In this document: positions 6,528 to 14,628 of the stretch, piece after piece
How the letters are laid out: each line of letters begins with the position of its first letter
How positions within the stretch are numbered: the first letter of the stretch is position 1
Source: CAYZEZ01 sp964477295
Lineage (GTDB): Bacteria; Bacteroidota; Bacteroidia; Bacteroidales; SM23-62
NCBI GenBank assembly: GCA_964477295.1
Contig: CAYZEZ010000074.1
Location: 1 to 18,002 of the forward strand
Length of the DNA: 18,002 nt
Reading direction: 5' to 3'
Notes under the pieces: model-generated
Database searches by the model: none
Told to the model about the DNA's origin: nothing
The model's input: the letters and a program-made list of their open reading frames with translations, nothing else
Made by a program: the position numbers and the translations under genes

Positions 6528-7711
6528 TCCATCCCGATAGCAGAGGATATTATGGTGAATTTGGAGGGGCATTTATTCCGGAAATGCTATATCCGAATAT
6601 TAAAGAATTGAGGGAGAATTACCTGGAAATTCTGGAAGATAAAGAGTATGTCAGAGAATTTAAAGACCTGCTTAAAAATTATTGCGGAAGGCCGACCCCA
6701 TTGTACCATGCTGTTAATTTTTCAAAGCTTTATGGCACATCAATATACCTCAAGCGTGAAGACCTGAATCATACCGGTGCACATAAGATAAACAACACTG
6801 TCGGTCAGATTTTAATGGCCCGGCGATTGGGCAAAAACAGGATCATCGCTGAAACAGGAGCAGGACAGCATGGTGTGGCTACGGCAACTGTTTGTGCACT
6901 GCTCAATATGGAATGTGTTGTATATATGGGAGAATTGGATATCGAAAGACAGCAGCCAAATGTATTGAAGATGAAAATGTTGGGAGCACGGGTCGTCCCG
7001 GTTCACAGCGGGAACATGACCTTGAAGGATGCCACCAATGAAGCCATTCGCGACTGGATCAACCATCCCGTGGATACGCATTATATCATCGGATCAGTGG
7101 TTGGCCCTCATCCGTACCCCGACCTGGTGGCCCGGTTGCAATCAGTGATCAGTGAGGAAATGAAATGGCAACTGGAAGAGAAGCATGGGAATCCCTGTCC
7201 CGACCATATAATAGCTTGTGTGGGAGGGGGCAGTAATGCCATAGGAGCTTTTTATCATTTCATCGGGAATGAAAAGGTTGGATTAATTGGTGTGGAAGCG
7301 GCGGGACAAGGTGTGGATACAGATGAAACGGCTGCAACATTAACTGTTGGGAGCCCGGGCATAATACATGGAAGCCACACCATGCTGATGCAGGATGATG
7401 ACGGTCAGATTACCGAACCTTATTCTGTCTCTGCCGGGCTTGATTATCCGGGTGTTGGTCCGATACACAGTTTCCTCAAGAAATCAGGCCGTGTACAGTA
7501 TATATCTGTTACCGATCAACAGGCCCTGGATGCGGCATTTCTACTTACACAGAGGGAAGGGATCATCCCGGCTCTTGAAACGGCTCATGCCCTGGCAGCA
7601 TTGGAACTGGAAAGGTTCAGGCCGGATGATATTGTTGTGATTTGCCTTTCGGGAAGAGGAGATAAGGACCTGGAAACATATTTTAAATCTTTTACCGATG
7701 AACAGGATTGA
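6524..7711 (+). CDS. trpB: Tryptophan synthase beta chain
   Basis: TrpB condenses indole with serine by PLP chemistry to give tryptophan, receiving indole through a tunnel from TrpA. The 395-residue protein is the major TrpB1 type, not the longer TrpB2. It has the N-terminal GYYGEFGGAFIPE, the PLP lysine Lys88 in HTGAHKINN, catalytic Glu110 in AETGAGQHG, the phosphate-binding loop GGGSNAIG (234-241), EPYSVSAGLDYPGVGP and a C-terminal CLSGRGDKD. An AGGAGG site precedes the ATG, which overlaps the trpF stop. The end overlaps trpA by 14 bases, consistent with equal synthesis of the alpha2beta2 complex. In Bacteroides species, as I recall, trpB leads the operon; here it is next to last. Confidence 0.97.
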   Translation: MIHPDSRGYYGEFGGAFIPEMLYPNIKELRENYLEILEDKEYVREFKDLLKNYCGRPTPLYHAVNFSKLYGTSIYLKREDLNHTGAHKINNTVGQILMARRLGKNRIIAETGAGQHGVATATVCALLNMECVVYMGELDIERQQPNVLKMKMLGARVVPVHSGNMTLKDATNEAIRDWINHPVDTHYIIGSVVGPHPYPDLVARLQSVISEEMKWQLEEKHGNPCPDHIIACVGGGSNAIGAFYHFIGNEKVGLIGVEAAGQGVDTDETAATLTVGSPGIIHGSHTMLMQDDDGQITEPYSVSAGLDYPGVGPIHSFLKKSGRVQYISVTDQQALDAAFLLTQREGIIPALETAHALAALELERFRPDDIVVICLSGRGDKDLETYFKSFTDEQD

Positions 7712-8477
7712 TCGACTTTTCAGAGAAAAAACAGGAGAGATTTTATCTATCTATTTCACTGCGGGTTATCCTGAACTGGATGATACTTCAACTATTATCG
7801 GTGAGATTGAGAAAAGTGGGGGAGACCTTGTTGAGGTCGGGATACCTTTTTCAGATCCGCTGGCCGATGGTCCTGTTTTGCAGGAGTCCAACAAAATTGC
7901 CCTGGAGAATGGAATGTCATTGAACAAATTGTTTGATCAGCTAAATGGAATCAGGGATAAGGTAGAGATGCCAATTATATTGATGGGTTATTTAAACCCG
8001 GTTCTGAAATATGGTCCGGAAAGGTTTTGTCTGGATTGTAACCAGGCAGGTATAGATGGCGTGATCCTTCCCGATCTGCCGCTCGATGTATATATTGAAT
8101 CCTTCCGGGAGGTTTTTGAAAAATATGGGATTCACGTCGTTTTTCTTGTTACACCCCAGACATCTGTTGAGCGTATACGGGCCATTGAAGATGCTTCAAA
8201 AGGATTTATATACCTGGTTACTGCTTCCTCTACAACAGGAATTCGGGGTGGGATATCAGAGGAACAGATTGAATATTTCGAAAGGATCAGGGACCTTAAC
8301 CTAAAGATGCCCTGCCTTGCCGGCTTTGGCATCTCCTCCCACGAAACCTTCAAAGCTGTTTGCCAGCATACACACGGGGCGATTATCGGAAGTGCCTTTG
8401 TAAACCATTTAGGGAAAGGCGGAGACCTGAAGGAAAATATTCGTTCTTTTATTGAAGCAATAAAAAAAAACACCTAA
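7698..8477 (+). CDS. trpA: Tryptophan synthase alpha chain
   Basis: TrpA cleaves indole-3-glycerol phosphate to indole and glyceraldehyde 3-phosphate and channels indole to TrpB. The 259-residue barrel has YFTAGYP (19-25), catalytic Glu46 in DLVEVGIPFSDP and Asp57 in PLADGP with the expected 11-residue spacing, GYLNPVLKYG, YLVTASSTTGIRGG and the phosphate-binding segments GFGIS and GAIIGSAFV. The ATG at 7698 lies inside trpB (14-base overlap). A run of nine A at 8462-8470 occurs just before the TAA. It is the last gene of the operon; two hairpins follow. Confidence 0.96.
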   Translation: MNRIDRLFREKTGEILSIYFTAGYPELDDTSTIIGEIEKSGGDLVEVGIPFSDPLADGPVLQESNKIALENGMSLNKLFDQLNGIRDKVEMPIILMGYLNPVLKYGPERFCLDCNQAGIDGVILPDLPLDVYIESFREVFEKYGIHVVFLVTPQTSVERIRAIEDASKGFIYLVTASSTTGIRGGISEEQIEYFERIRDLNLKMPCLAGFGISSHETFKAVCQHTHGAIIGSAFVNHLGKGGDLKENIRSFIEAIKKNT

Positions 8478-8483
8478 GATTTT

Positions 8484-8545
8484 GCCTGCTTTTTTGTGAC
8501 CAGGACAAAAAAGCAGGCGGGGATATGGGGGGCAAAAAGCCCCCC
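8484..8545. terminator. Two tandem hairpins between convergent trpA and the lipoprotein gene
   Basis: The first hairpin pairs 8484-8497 perfectly with 8505-8518 (14 base pairs, 7-base loop) and contains T6 in one arm and A6 in the other. The second pairs GGGGGGC at 8527-8533 with GCCCCCC at 8539-8545 around five A. Neither is followed by a classic T tract on either strand, but their position between two gene ends suggests a two-way transcription end or a 3'-end stabiliser. Confidence 0.5.
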
Positions 8546-8554
8546 GAATAAGAA

Positions 8555-9469
8555 CTATTGCTTAGATCTTTTCTTTTTGCCTCTCAGCATAATCTCTTTT
8601 GTATCGCCATTTACAGAAATCGTTGCCTTGTCATCACATTCTCCCTCCCCGTAATCAAGCACAATCCCAGTTTTGCTGTTCTCATCAATTACCGCTGATC
8701 CTTCAGTGAAGGCGACGTCATAATTTACAATCTCAACCATTCCTGAAGTGATCCACATGCATGCAGTTTTAACAACCAGCGGATCGATGATCGTCCTGGT
8801 ATAGGATTTACCGAAACGGTTGATCCCGGTTGCTTCTCCCTCGATAAGGTAAACATCATCCCACCTGAACCGGGGTGTTAGTTCACCTTCAATCCAGGTA
8901 CGCGTACGTGTAAAATTCCTGGTGATTTCCTGTCCTTCAGGGGTGGTTACCTTTCCACCGGTTAAAACAATACTGAAGTACATGTTTTCATCTTCATTCA
9001 GGCCTTCATTTATGGTTATCTTTGTTCCTTCGATCAGGAAATTATTCACGGAGAAATTTTCAAAGGTGACTGTCCTGGTACTCCCCTCCCTCCAGAAACG
9101 GTCGGTAACCACGGTAATTATTTTCCCTTTCCTCACGGTGCCAAACGGGCCGGTACATCCCTCAGTTCCAAAATCAATGGTAACTGTTTTGGGCCAGAAA
9201 ACGGAATCGTTGTGGTCGATATAAACAATTGGACAGGTATCCTCTGCTGATTTTAATCCGCCCGGATTTTTCCAGGTGAATTCAAGCTGTTCAAGAACCA
9301 TATCCACTTCACAGAAGGCCTGGTCGAACAGAATAGCTACCGCATCATCATCGTCGGCTGATGTTACATCCTGACTTGTGATCATTTCCTTGTCGTCAGT
9401 ACAGGAGATAAGCATCAAGGTCACTGAGACAACTATCGAAAGGGCTGTAAATAATTTATTTTTTTTCAT
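8555..9469 (-). CDS. Putative outer-surface lipoprotein of unknown function
   Basis: The 304-residue protein has a signal peptide with positive start MKKNK, a hydrophobic stretch and a lipobox ending LISC, so Cys23 is the likely lipidated residue. TDDKE follows the Cys; acidic residues at this position can direct Bacteroidota lipoproteins to the cell surface. After an Asp-rich linker (39-42) comes a beta-rich region with spaced cysteines at 79, 105, 237 and 278 that could form disulfides. Sequence blocks such as TIDFGTEGCTGPFGTVRKGKI (parts of 97-116) and GEGECDDKATISVNG (274-288) match a pattern I associate with uncharacterised Bacteroidota lipoproteins, but I know no function. It is transcribed toward trpA. 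The ATG at 9469 is fixed by the signal peptide. Confidence 0.85.
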   Translation of the reverse strand: MKKNKLFTALSIVVSVTLMLISCTDDKEMITSQDVTSADDDDAVAILFDQAFCEVDMVLEQLEFTWKNPGGLKSAEDTCPIVYIDHNDSVFWPKTVTIDFGTEGCTGPFGTVRKGKIITVVTDRFWREGSTRTVTFENFSVNNFLIEGTKITINEGLNEDENMYFSIVLTGGKVTTPEGQEITRNFTRTRTWIEGELTPRFRWDDVYLIEGEATGINRFGKSYTRTIIDPLVVKTACMWITSGMVEIVNYDVAFTEGSAVIDENSKTGIVLDYGEGECDDKATISVNGDTKEIMLRGKKKRSKQ

Positions 9470-9687
9470 TTGATATTATATTTTGGGTTAATACAACAAA
9501 TTAGATTGTCACCCGATAAAAAGGTTTAATCATAAAAAATTATTCATCTTTGCATCCTCCGGCTATCTATTGATATTTATTGTCGATGAAATGTCCATGA
9601 TAATGTTATCATAATATTCTCAAAAGAAAATGAAGATGATATCATAGTAAGTTGCACAAGGCCAATTAATTAAATAAAATATTTCTT
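9470..9687. other. Divergent intergenic region with candidate control sites
   Basis: This 218-base AT-rich stretch lies between two divergently transcribed genes and should hold both promoters. On the plus strand CATCTTTG at 9545-9552 matches TAnnTTTG at 7 of 8 positions, but no good TTTG lies 19-21 bases upstream. A perfect interrupted palindrome, ATGATAA-TG-TTATCAT, lies at 9597-9612 and could be an operator. No convincing minus-strand promoter or small ORF was found. Confidence 0.35.
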
Positions 9688-10611
9688 GTGAATACAAAAA
9701 ATCCATTCTGGATCTATGGAAGCCTGGTGTTGGCCATGATTTTCTGGAGCCTGACTTTCATCTGGTTCAAAATAGCGAATGAGGTATATCCCCCTTTCAC
9801 CATTGTATTTCTAAGGCTGGTTATCTCCACCGTGGTTTTACTATTAATAAGCTGGTTTGCCGGATTTCTTCAAAAGGTGAAGAGAAAAGATTATAAATGG
9901 ATTTTACTGATGTCACTTTTTAATCCCTTTCTTTATTTTGTCGGGGAAAGCCTGGGGCTGACCATGGTCAGTTCAACACTGGCTGCAGTAATCATTGCCA
10001 CCATACCCTTGCTGGTGCCGGTAGGAGCTTTTTTCTTCCTTAATGAGCGGCTGAATATTATTAATATCATTGGAATGATTATATCATATACCGGAGTTTT
10101 AATAGTATTGTTAAAACCTGATTTTTCACTCGCCGCCAATCCTGTAGGGATAGGCCTGATGTTTATGGCTGTAATCTGCGCCGTAGGATATACTATGGTA
10201 GTAAAAAAATTGATTGCCAGGTATAGTCCTTACAGCCTTACTTTTTATCAGAATCTGATTGGGATATTTGTATTCATACCCCTGGTGATAATATTCGAAA
10301 GGAATGTTTTTTTTAAGGCAGATCATGAGATCAGGGCTATCATGTCGTTGATCTATCTTGCATTATTTGGATCTACTGCAGCTTTTATTTTTTATAACTA
10401 CGGAATAAAAAAACTGGGTGCCTCAAAAGCTAATGTATTCACAAATATCATCCCGGTGCTCACAGCTGTCTTTGCCTATTTTGTTTTAAGAGAGGAGATG
10501 ACCTGGCAGAAAGTAACAGGTATAGCCATTGTTCTGGCAGGTTTGTTCTTTTCCCAGTTACCAAAAACTGCTCGTGACTCACACTCAATACCTATACCAC
10601 CTCGCGACTAG
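9688..10611 (+). CDS. EamA / drug-metabolite transporter family permease
   Basis: This 307-residue inner-membrane protein has about ten predicted helices arranged as two EamA repeats (roughly residues 8-145 and 150-290), the standard design of the DMT superfamily of metabolite exporters or importers. Typical family features are the first helix with FWSLTFIWFKIAN, the helix-3/4 segment with GLTMVSSTLAAVIIATIPLL written here only in part (90-109), the repeat-end phrase FFLNERL, and in the second half GIKKLGASKAN followed by FAYFVLREE. The GTG at 9688 is chosen because an in-frame stop lies 21 bases upstream and the next ATG would cut the first helix. The substrate cannot be told from sequence. 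It appears to be a single-gene unit. Confidence 0.9.
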   Translation: MNTKNPFWIYGSLVLAMIFWSLTFIWFKIANEVYPPFTIVFLRLVISTVVLLLISWFAGFLQKVKRKDYKWILLMSLFNPFLYFVGESLGLTMVSSTLAAVIIATIPLLVPVGAFFFLNERLNIINIIGMIISYTGVLIVLLKPDFSLAANPVGIGLMFMAVICAVGYTMVVKKLIARYSPYSLTFYQNLIGIFVFIPLVIIFERNVFFKADHEIRAIMSLIYLALFGSTAAFIFYNYGIKKLGASKANVFTNIIPVLTAVFAYFVLREEMTWQKVTGIAIVLAGLFFSQLPKTARDSHSIPIPPRD

Positions 10612-10645
10612 TTCCAGGTAACTCACACCTGTCTCTAAAATATTC

Positions 10646-10677
10646 TTTCCTTTTCTACGTTTTTTGAATTAAGTTTG
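10646..10677 (+). promoter_or_regulatory. Candidate porQ promoter
   Basis: TAAGTTTG at 10670-10677 matches the Bacteroidota TAnnTTTG element perfectly; a weaker TTTC lies 20 bases upstream at 10646-10649. Transcription would begin near 10683, giving a leader of about 10 bases before the porQ ATG. It may drive porQ, cmk and ispH together. Confidence 0.5.
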
Positions 10678-10693
10678 CTATAACACCAATCCC

Positions 10694-11740
10694 ATGAGAT
10701 TTTTCATCGGTTTATGCCTGTTCACCTGCCTGGTACATTCAGGTTATTCCCAGCTGGGTGGGAGCTATACTTATTCATTTCTCGACCTGACCAATTCTGC
10801 CAGGGCAGCTTCGCTTGGAGGCAAGACAAATGCCATCTGGGATGATGACCTGAATCTGCCTTTTCAAAATCCTGCATTGTTGAACAGCGAAATGAAGAAC
10901 CACCTGGTTCTAAACTATGTGAATTACTTTACCGACATAAATTATGGTTATGTTTCCTACGCTAATTCAATAGAAAAGGTGGGTAATGTTGCAGCAGGAT
11001 TACATTTCATTAATTATGGTGAATTCATTGAGGCCGATCACCTGGGCAATAAAACAGGGACATTTACAGCATCAGAATATTCCCTGAACCTTATCTGGTC
11101 GAGATCTTATGATAGCCTTTTCCATTTCGGGATCAACCTTAAGCCTGTTTATTCCTCCATGGAAAAATACAGGTCATTCGGTATGGTAGCCGATATAGGA
11201 CTCACCTATACCGGCAGGGAGAACCTGTTTGTTGCTTCCATTGTAATGCGGAATATTGGTTACCAGATCAAGCCTTATCATGACAAAAACAGGGAACCAA
11301 TGCCCTTTGAGATACAGATGGGTTTATCTCAAAAACTGGAACATGCACCCTTCAGGTTTTCTGCTGTTTTTCATAACCTTCAGCAATTTGACCTGACCTA
11401 TAAAACAGAAAAAGCAACCCTGGATGTTGATCCTCTGACCGGAGAACCTGTAAAAGAAAATAAACTGGAGAAATTTGGTGACCAGATGATGAGGCATGTT
11501 ATTATTGGTGTCGAATTTATTCCGGTTGAAAACTTTTTTATAAGGGCAGGATATAATTACCAGCGCAGGATGGAACTTAAGCTGGATACCCGGACGGCCA
11601 CGGTTGGATTTTCCTGGGGATTCGGGTTGAAGATATACAAATTCCATCTTAGCTATGGCAGGGCCAGCTATCACCTTGCAGGAGCATCCAATCATTTCTC
11701 CCTGAGTACTAACCTTTCATCCTTTTATAACCGAATGTAG
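10694..11740 (+). CDS. porQ: Type IX secretion system outer-membrane protein PorQ
   Basis: PorQ is an outer-membrane beta-barrel protein linked to the type IX secretion system, which exports proteins with C-terminal sorting domains in Bacteroidota. The 348-residue protein has a signal peptide (about residues 1-19, MRFFIGLCLFTCLVHSGYS). It then shows the PorQ/PorV-type start YSFLDLTNSARAASLGGK, the phrase FQNPALLN, alternating hydrophobic strands such as LVLNYVNYFTDINYGYVSY, and a strand-rich C-terminus ending in aromatic residues. Mid-protein blocks KPVYSSMEKY and FEIQMGLSQKLEHAPFRFS fit PorQ rather than PorV. The neighbours cmk and ispH accompany porQ in other Bacteroidota as I recall, which supports the call. 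No other secretion-system gene lies in the window. Confidence 0.85.
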   Translation: MRFFIGLCLFTCLVHSGYSQLGGSYTYSFLDLTNSARAASLGGKTNAIWDDDLNLPFQNPALLNSEMKNHLVLNYVNYFTDINYGYVSYANSIEKVGNVAAGLHFINYGEFIEADHLGNKTGTFTASEYSLNLIWSRSYDSLFHFGINLKPVYSSMEKYRSFGMVADIGLTYTGRENLFVASIVMRNIGYQIKPYHDKNREPMPFEIQMGLSQKLEHAPFRFSAVFHNLQQFDLTYKTEKATLDVDPLTGEPVKENKLEKFGDQMMRHVIIGVEFIPVENFFIRAGYNYQRRMELKLDTRTATVGFSWGFGLKIYKFHLSYGRASYHLAGASNHFSLSTNLSSFYNRM

Positions 11741-11762
11741 CGGAAAAAGATTCAACTGCACT

Positions 11763-12467
11763 ATGAAACCTGAACAAATAATCATTGCCATTGACGGCCA
11801 TTCCTCCAGTGGTAAAAGCACTTTTGCCAGGGCCATTGCCAGGGAATACGGACTAACCTACGTTGACAGTGGTGCTATGTACAGGGCGGTAACCCTGTAT
11901 TGCCTTCAAAATGATTTAATTCAGGATAATAAGATTGATGAACCCACACTGGAGAAACGCCTGCCGGATATCAGGATTACTTTTCAATTAAATCCTCATA
12001 CAGGTGAAAACGTGACTTTTCTGAATGATGTTAATGTTGAGAGGGAAATCCGTGGATTTGAAGTTTCTAACATGGTTAGTCCTGTAAGTAAAATTGGATT
12101 TGTACGGCATGCGATGGTTGACCTGCAACGTAAAATATCTGAGAATAAAGGTGTTGTAATGGATGGCAGGGATATCGGATCTGTAGTATTTCCTTACGCC
12201 GACATCAAAATTTTCTTATCGGCCAACGATGATATCCGGGCTAAAAGAAGGCACGATGAGTTAATAGGAAAGGGGATGGATGTGAAGATCGAGGAGGTTC
12301 AACATAATTTAAAAGACCGGGATCACCAGGATTCAACCAGGGACATCAGTCCCTTGATCAAGCCTGATGGCGCCATCGAACTGGATAATACAGACATGAC
12401 TGTGGAGGAGCAAATGGTATGGTTTAAGGAAATCATGAATAAGAAATACCATGGAGATAGTGATTGA
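11763..12467 (+). CDS. cmk: Cytidylate kinase
   Basis: Cmk phosphorylates CMP and dCMP with ATP, recycling pyrimidine nucleotides in the cytoplasm. The 234-residue protein has the P-loop GHSSSGKST (12-20), the YVDSGAMYRAVTL segment that helps bind the nucleotide, DGRDIGSVVFP for CMP recognition, and the lid with RDHQDSTRDISPL. The length fits the short bacterial Cmk class. It begins 22 bases after porQ and its end overlaps ispH by 17 bases, so the three genes are likely co-transcribed. Confidence 0.96.
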   Translation: MKPEQIIIAIDGHSSSGKSTFARAIAREYGLTYVDSGAMYRAVTLYCLQNDLIQDNKIDEPTLEKRLPDIRITFQLNPHTGENVTFLNDVNVEREIRGFEVSNMVSPVSKIGFVRHAMVDLQRKISENKGVVMDGRDIGSVVFPYADIKIFLSANDDIRAKRRHDELIGKGMDVKIEEVQHNLKDRDHQDSTRDISPLIKPDGAIELDNTDMTVEEQMVWFKEIMNKKYHGDSD

Positions 12468-13338
12468 TGAACGTGCCGGTTTCTGTACCGGTGTGACCAC
12501 TGCCGTAAAGATGGCGGAAGCGGAGCTGAATAAATCCGGAGAGCTTTATTGTCTTGGCAATATCGTACACAATCCGGCAGAATTGACCAGGCTTCAGGGA
12601 GAAGGATTGAAGATTATCGATTATAACAAATACCGCACCTTAAAAAACACTCGCGTATTGATCCGTGCCCATGGTGAACCGCCGCATGTTTTTACCACAG
12701 CCCTTGAAAATAACCTGGAATTGCTGAATGCCACATGTCCCATAGTTAAAAGGCTTCAAAACAGGGTGACAGAAGTATTAAGTGTTGCCATCCCCCAGGA
12801 GGGTACCATCCTTATATTTGGCAAGAATGAGCATCCTGAAGTCGTTGCCCTGTCGGGCATTGCAGGAGGCAAAGTAACAGTGGTCAGGAACATAGATGAG
12901 ATTAAAAATATTTCCCTGGACAAGCCGATATTCTTATTTGCCCAAACCACAATGAACAGGGATGAATACGGAATGTTTGCAGAGGAGCTTAGGAAGCTTA
13001 TTGTTGATTCAGACGGCGATCCGGATTCAATGCTTCATGTGCATCAGACCATATGTGGCGAAGTTGCATGCCGGGTGCCTGGTATTCAGGAGTTTGCAAT
13101 TCAGTTCGACCTGGTATTGTTCGTGAGCGGAAAGGAAAGTTCGAATGGGCGAATGTTGTTTCAGGCCTGCAGGGAAGCCAACTCCAATTCCTGTTTTGTC
13201 TCGGATATCAAAGATCTTGAACAGATCAATGTGGCCAATGCCACTTCGATTGGTATCTCAGGAGCCACATCAACCCCTCCATGGCTTCTTGTGAAAGTGA
13301 AAGAATCGGTTAAGGGCCTGGTGGAAAAAAATCAATAA
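12451..13338 (+). CDS. ispH: 4-hydroxy-3-methylbut-2-enyl diphosphate reductase
   Basis: IspH is the iron-sulfur enzyme of the last step of the MEP pathway, giving IPP and DMAPP for isoprenoids. The 295-residue protein keeps the three cluster cysteines, Cys12 in GFCTGV, Cys96 in NATCPIV and Cys202 in TICGEV. It also has substrate residues His40 (IVHN), His74 (RAHGEPP), His128 and Glu130 (NEHPEV) and Thr166-Thr167 (QTT). The third-cysteine region, ICGEVACRVPGIQEFA, and SGKESSNGRML differ from the enterobacterial forms but look like the Bacteroidota variant. The start at 12451 overlaps cmk by 17 bases; the CTG-containing N-terminus MEIVIDERAGFC makes it firm. Confidence 0.96.
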   Translation: MEIVIDERAGFCTGVTTAVKMAEAELNKSGELYCLGNIVHNPAELTRLQGEGLKIIDYNKYRTLKNTRVLIRAHGEPPHVFTTALENNLELLNATCPIVKRLQNRVTEVLSVAIPQEGTILIFGKNEHPEVVALSGIAGGKVTVVRNIDEIKNISLDKPIFLFAQTTMNRDEYGMFAEELRKLIVDSDGDPDSMLHVHQTICGEVACRVPGIQEFAIQFDLVLFVSGKESSNGRMLFQACREANSNSCFVSDIKDLEQINVANATSIGISGATSTPPWLLVKVKESVKGLVEKNQ

Positions 13339-13356
13339 TCCCTTAAAATTCCCTAA

Positions 13357-13386
13357 CTTGTTCTTACTGAAAAATTCTTAATTTTG
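13357..13386 (+). promoter_or_regulatory. Candidate pfkA promoter
   Basis: TAATTTTG at 13379-13386 matches the TAnnTTTG element perfectly, and CTTG at 13357-13360 lies 18 bases upstream, close to the expected TTTG spacing. Transcription would start near 13393, about 45 bases ahead of pfkA. This suggests pfkA can be expressed independently of porQ-cmk-ispH. Confidence 0.5.
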
Positions 13387-13437
13387 GGGTCTCAAAATTA
13401 AACCTCTGAATAATTAATAAAAGATAAGAGTTTTATC

Positions 13438-14418
13438 ATGACTAAAATAAAAAAAATTGGTGTGATAACTTCCGGGGGAGATGCTCCTGGGATGAACGCA
13501 GCTATTCGTGCAGTCACAAGGACAGCCATCTATAACAAGCTTAAGGTTATTGGTATCCGTCATGGTTATGAAGGAATGATCCAGGGACATTTTAAGGAGT
13601 TAAAGGCACACAGTGTAAGTGATATTATCCAGAGAGGAGGCACTATTTTAAAAACTGCCAGGAGCCAGGCATTCAGAACGGTTGAAGGTCGGCGTCAGGC
13701 CTATATTAAATTAGAAGAGGCAAAAATTGATGCAGTTGTAGTGATCGGGGGAGACGGTACCCTGGCCGGAGCCAGAAAATTTTCCGAGGAGTTTGACATT
13801 CCTTTCATCGGCATTCCAGGTACCATAGATAACGACATTTACGGAACCGATTATACTATTGGTTATGATACGGCCATGAATACGGTGGTGGAAGCGATCG
13901 ATAAGATAAGGGATACGGCCAGTTCGCATAATCGGCTTTTCTTTGTCGAAGTAATGGGCCGTGATGCCGGCTTTATTGCATTGCGTGCCGGGATAGCCTG
14001 CGGGGCAGAAGCTATCCTGATCCCGGAAATAAAGGGACAGGTTGCTGGCCTGAAAGATTTCCTCGAAAAGGGATTTAAAAGGAAAAAATCAAGCAATATT
14101 ATTATTGTTGCAGAGGGTGAGGAATCGGGTGGAGCCTTCACTATTGCAAAAAAAGTGAAAGAGGATTTTAAGGATTATGATGTAAGGGTAACCGTACTTG
14201 GACACATTCAACGGGGTGGCACCCCTTCGGCTTACGACAGGGTCACTGCCAGCCAGTTTGGATATGCGGCAGTTATGGCTTTGCTGGATGACCAGAAAAG
14301 TGTAATGGTTGGATTGGTAGATGGCGAAATTGCGCACTGTACCTTTAACAAAGCAATTAAATTACACAAGACAGTTTCTACGGATAAAATGGAAATTGCA
14401 GAAATCCTCTCTGTTTGA
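13438..14418 (+). CDS. pfkA: ATP-dependent 6-phosphofructokinase
   Basis: PfkA phosphorylates fructose 6-phosphate to the 1,6-bisphosphate, the committed step of glycolysis. The 326-residue protein is the short bacterial ATP-using form. It has the ATP site TSGGDAPGMN (11-20) and GGDGT (104-108). The glycine at 104-105 favours ATP, whereas pyrophosphate-dependent enzymes usually carry Asp there. The catalytic segment PGTIDNDI has Asp131, and MGRDAGFIA and GHIQRGGTPSAYDR complete the fructose-6-phosphate site. The ATG at 13438 follows a 99-base spacer with its own candidate promoter. Downstream is a palindromic repeat rather than a clear terminator. Confidence 0.96.
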   Translation: MTKIKKIGVITSGGDAPGMNAAIRAVTRTAIYNKLKVIGIRHGYEGMIQGHFKELKAHSVSDIIQRGGTILKTARSQAFRTVEGRRQAYIKLEEAKIDAVVVIGGDGTLAGARKFSEEFDIPFIGIPGTIDNDIYGTDYTIGYDTAMNTVVEAIDKIRDTASSHNRLFFVEVMGRDAGFIALRAGIACGAEAILIPEIKGQVAGLKDFLEKGFKRKKSSNIIIVAEGEESGGAFTIAKKVKEDFKDYDVRVTVLGHIQRGGTPSAYDRVTASQFGYAAVMALLDDQKSVMVGLVDGEIAHCTFNKAIKLHKTVSTDKMEIAEILSV

Positions 14419-14426
14419 AAAATATA

Positions 14427-14565
14427 GTCATCCTGAATTTGCCTGCCCTGCCTGTCCCGCCTGCCCTCCCGAGCACTCGGGGGGGATGCAGATCGGGGAC
14501 GAAGGTCAGGGTTTCAGGATCTGTAACGAGCTAATAATTAGATCCTGAACCAAGTTCAGCATGAC
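14427..14565. repeat. 139-base palindromic intergenic repeat element
   Basis: The ends are inverted repeats: GTCATCCTGAATTTG (14427-14441) against CAAGTTCAGCATGAC (14551-14565), 13 of 15 paired. Inside, TTCAGGATCT (14513-14522) is the exact reverse complement of AGATCCTGAA (14540-14549). Three 9-base units of the type GCCTGCCCT run from 14441 to 14467, and CCCTCCCGAG / CTCGGGGGGG makes a GC-rich hairpin at 14464-14485. It carries no transposase and looks like a non-autonomous, REP- or MITE-like element of a kind common between genes. It could form a strong stem-loop after pfkA. Confidence 0.75.
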
Positions 14566-14628
14566 GAATTTATGACTTCAAATGAGTTCATGAATTTATA
14601 ATTTATCTCCAAAATTTTCCTTTTTAGA

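Noticed and set aside
8462..8470. Run of nine A as a programmed slippage site in trpA
   Set aside because: It lies within the last few codons before the stop, so slippage would hardly change the product; no structural signal supports it.
10567..10630. Repeat-like bases at the end of the EamA gene resembling the trpG-trpD heptamers
   Set aside because: Similarity of CTCGTGA, CTCACAC and nearby units to the array is partial and irregular, not enough to call a repeat.
14321..14548. 75-codon plus-strand frame overlapping pfkA and the palindromic element
   Set aside because: It is another frame of pfkA running into repeat DNA; the Cys-Pro-Ala pattern comes from the 9-base tandem units.
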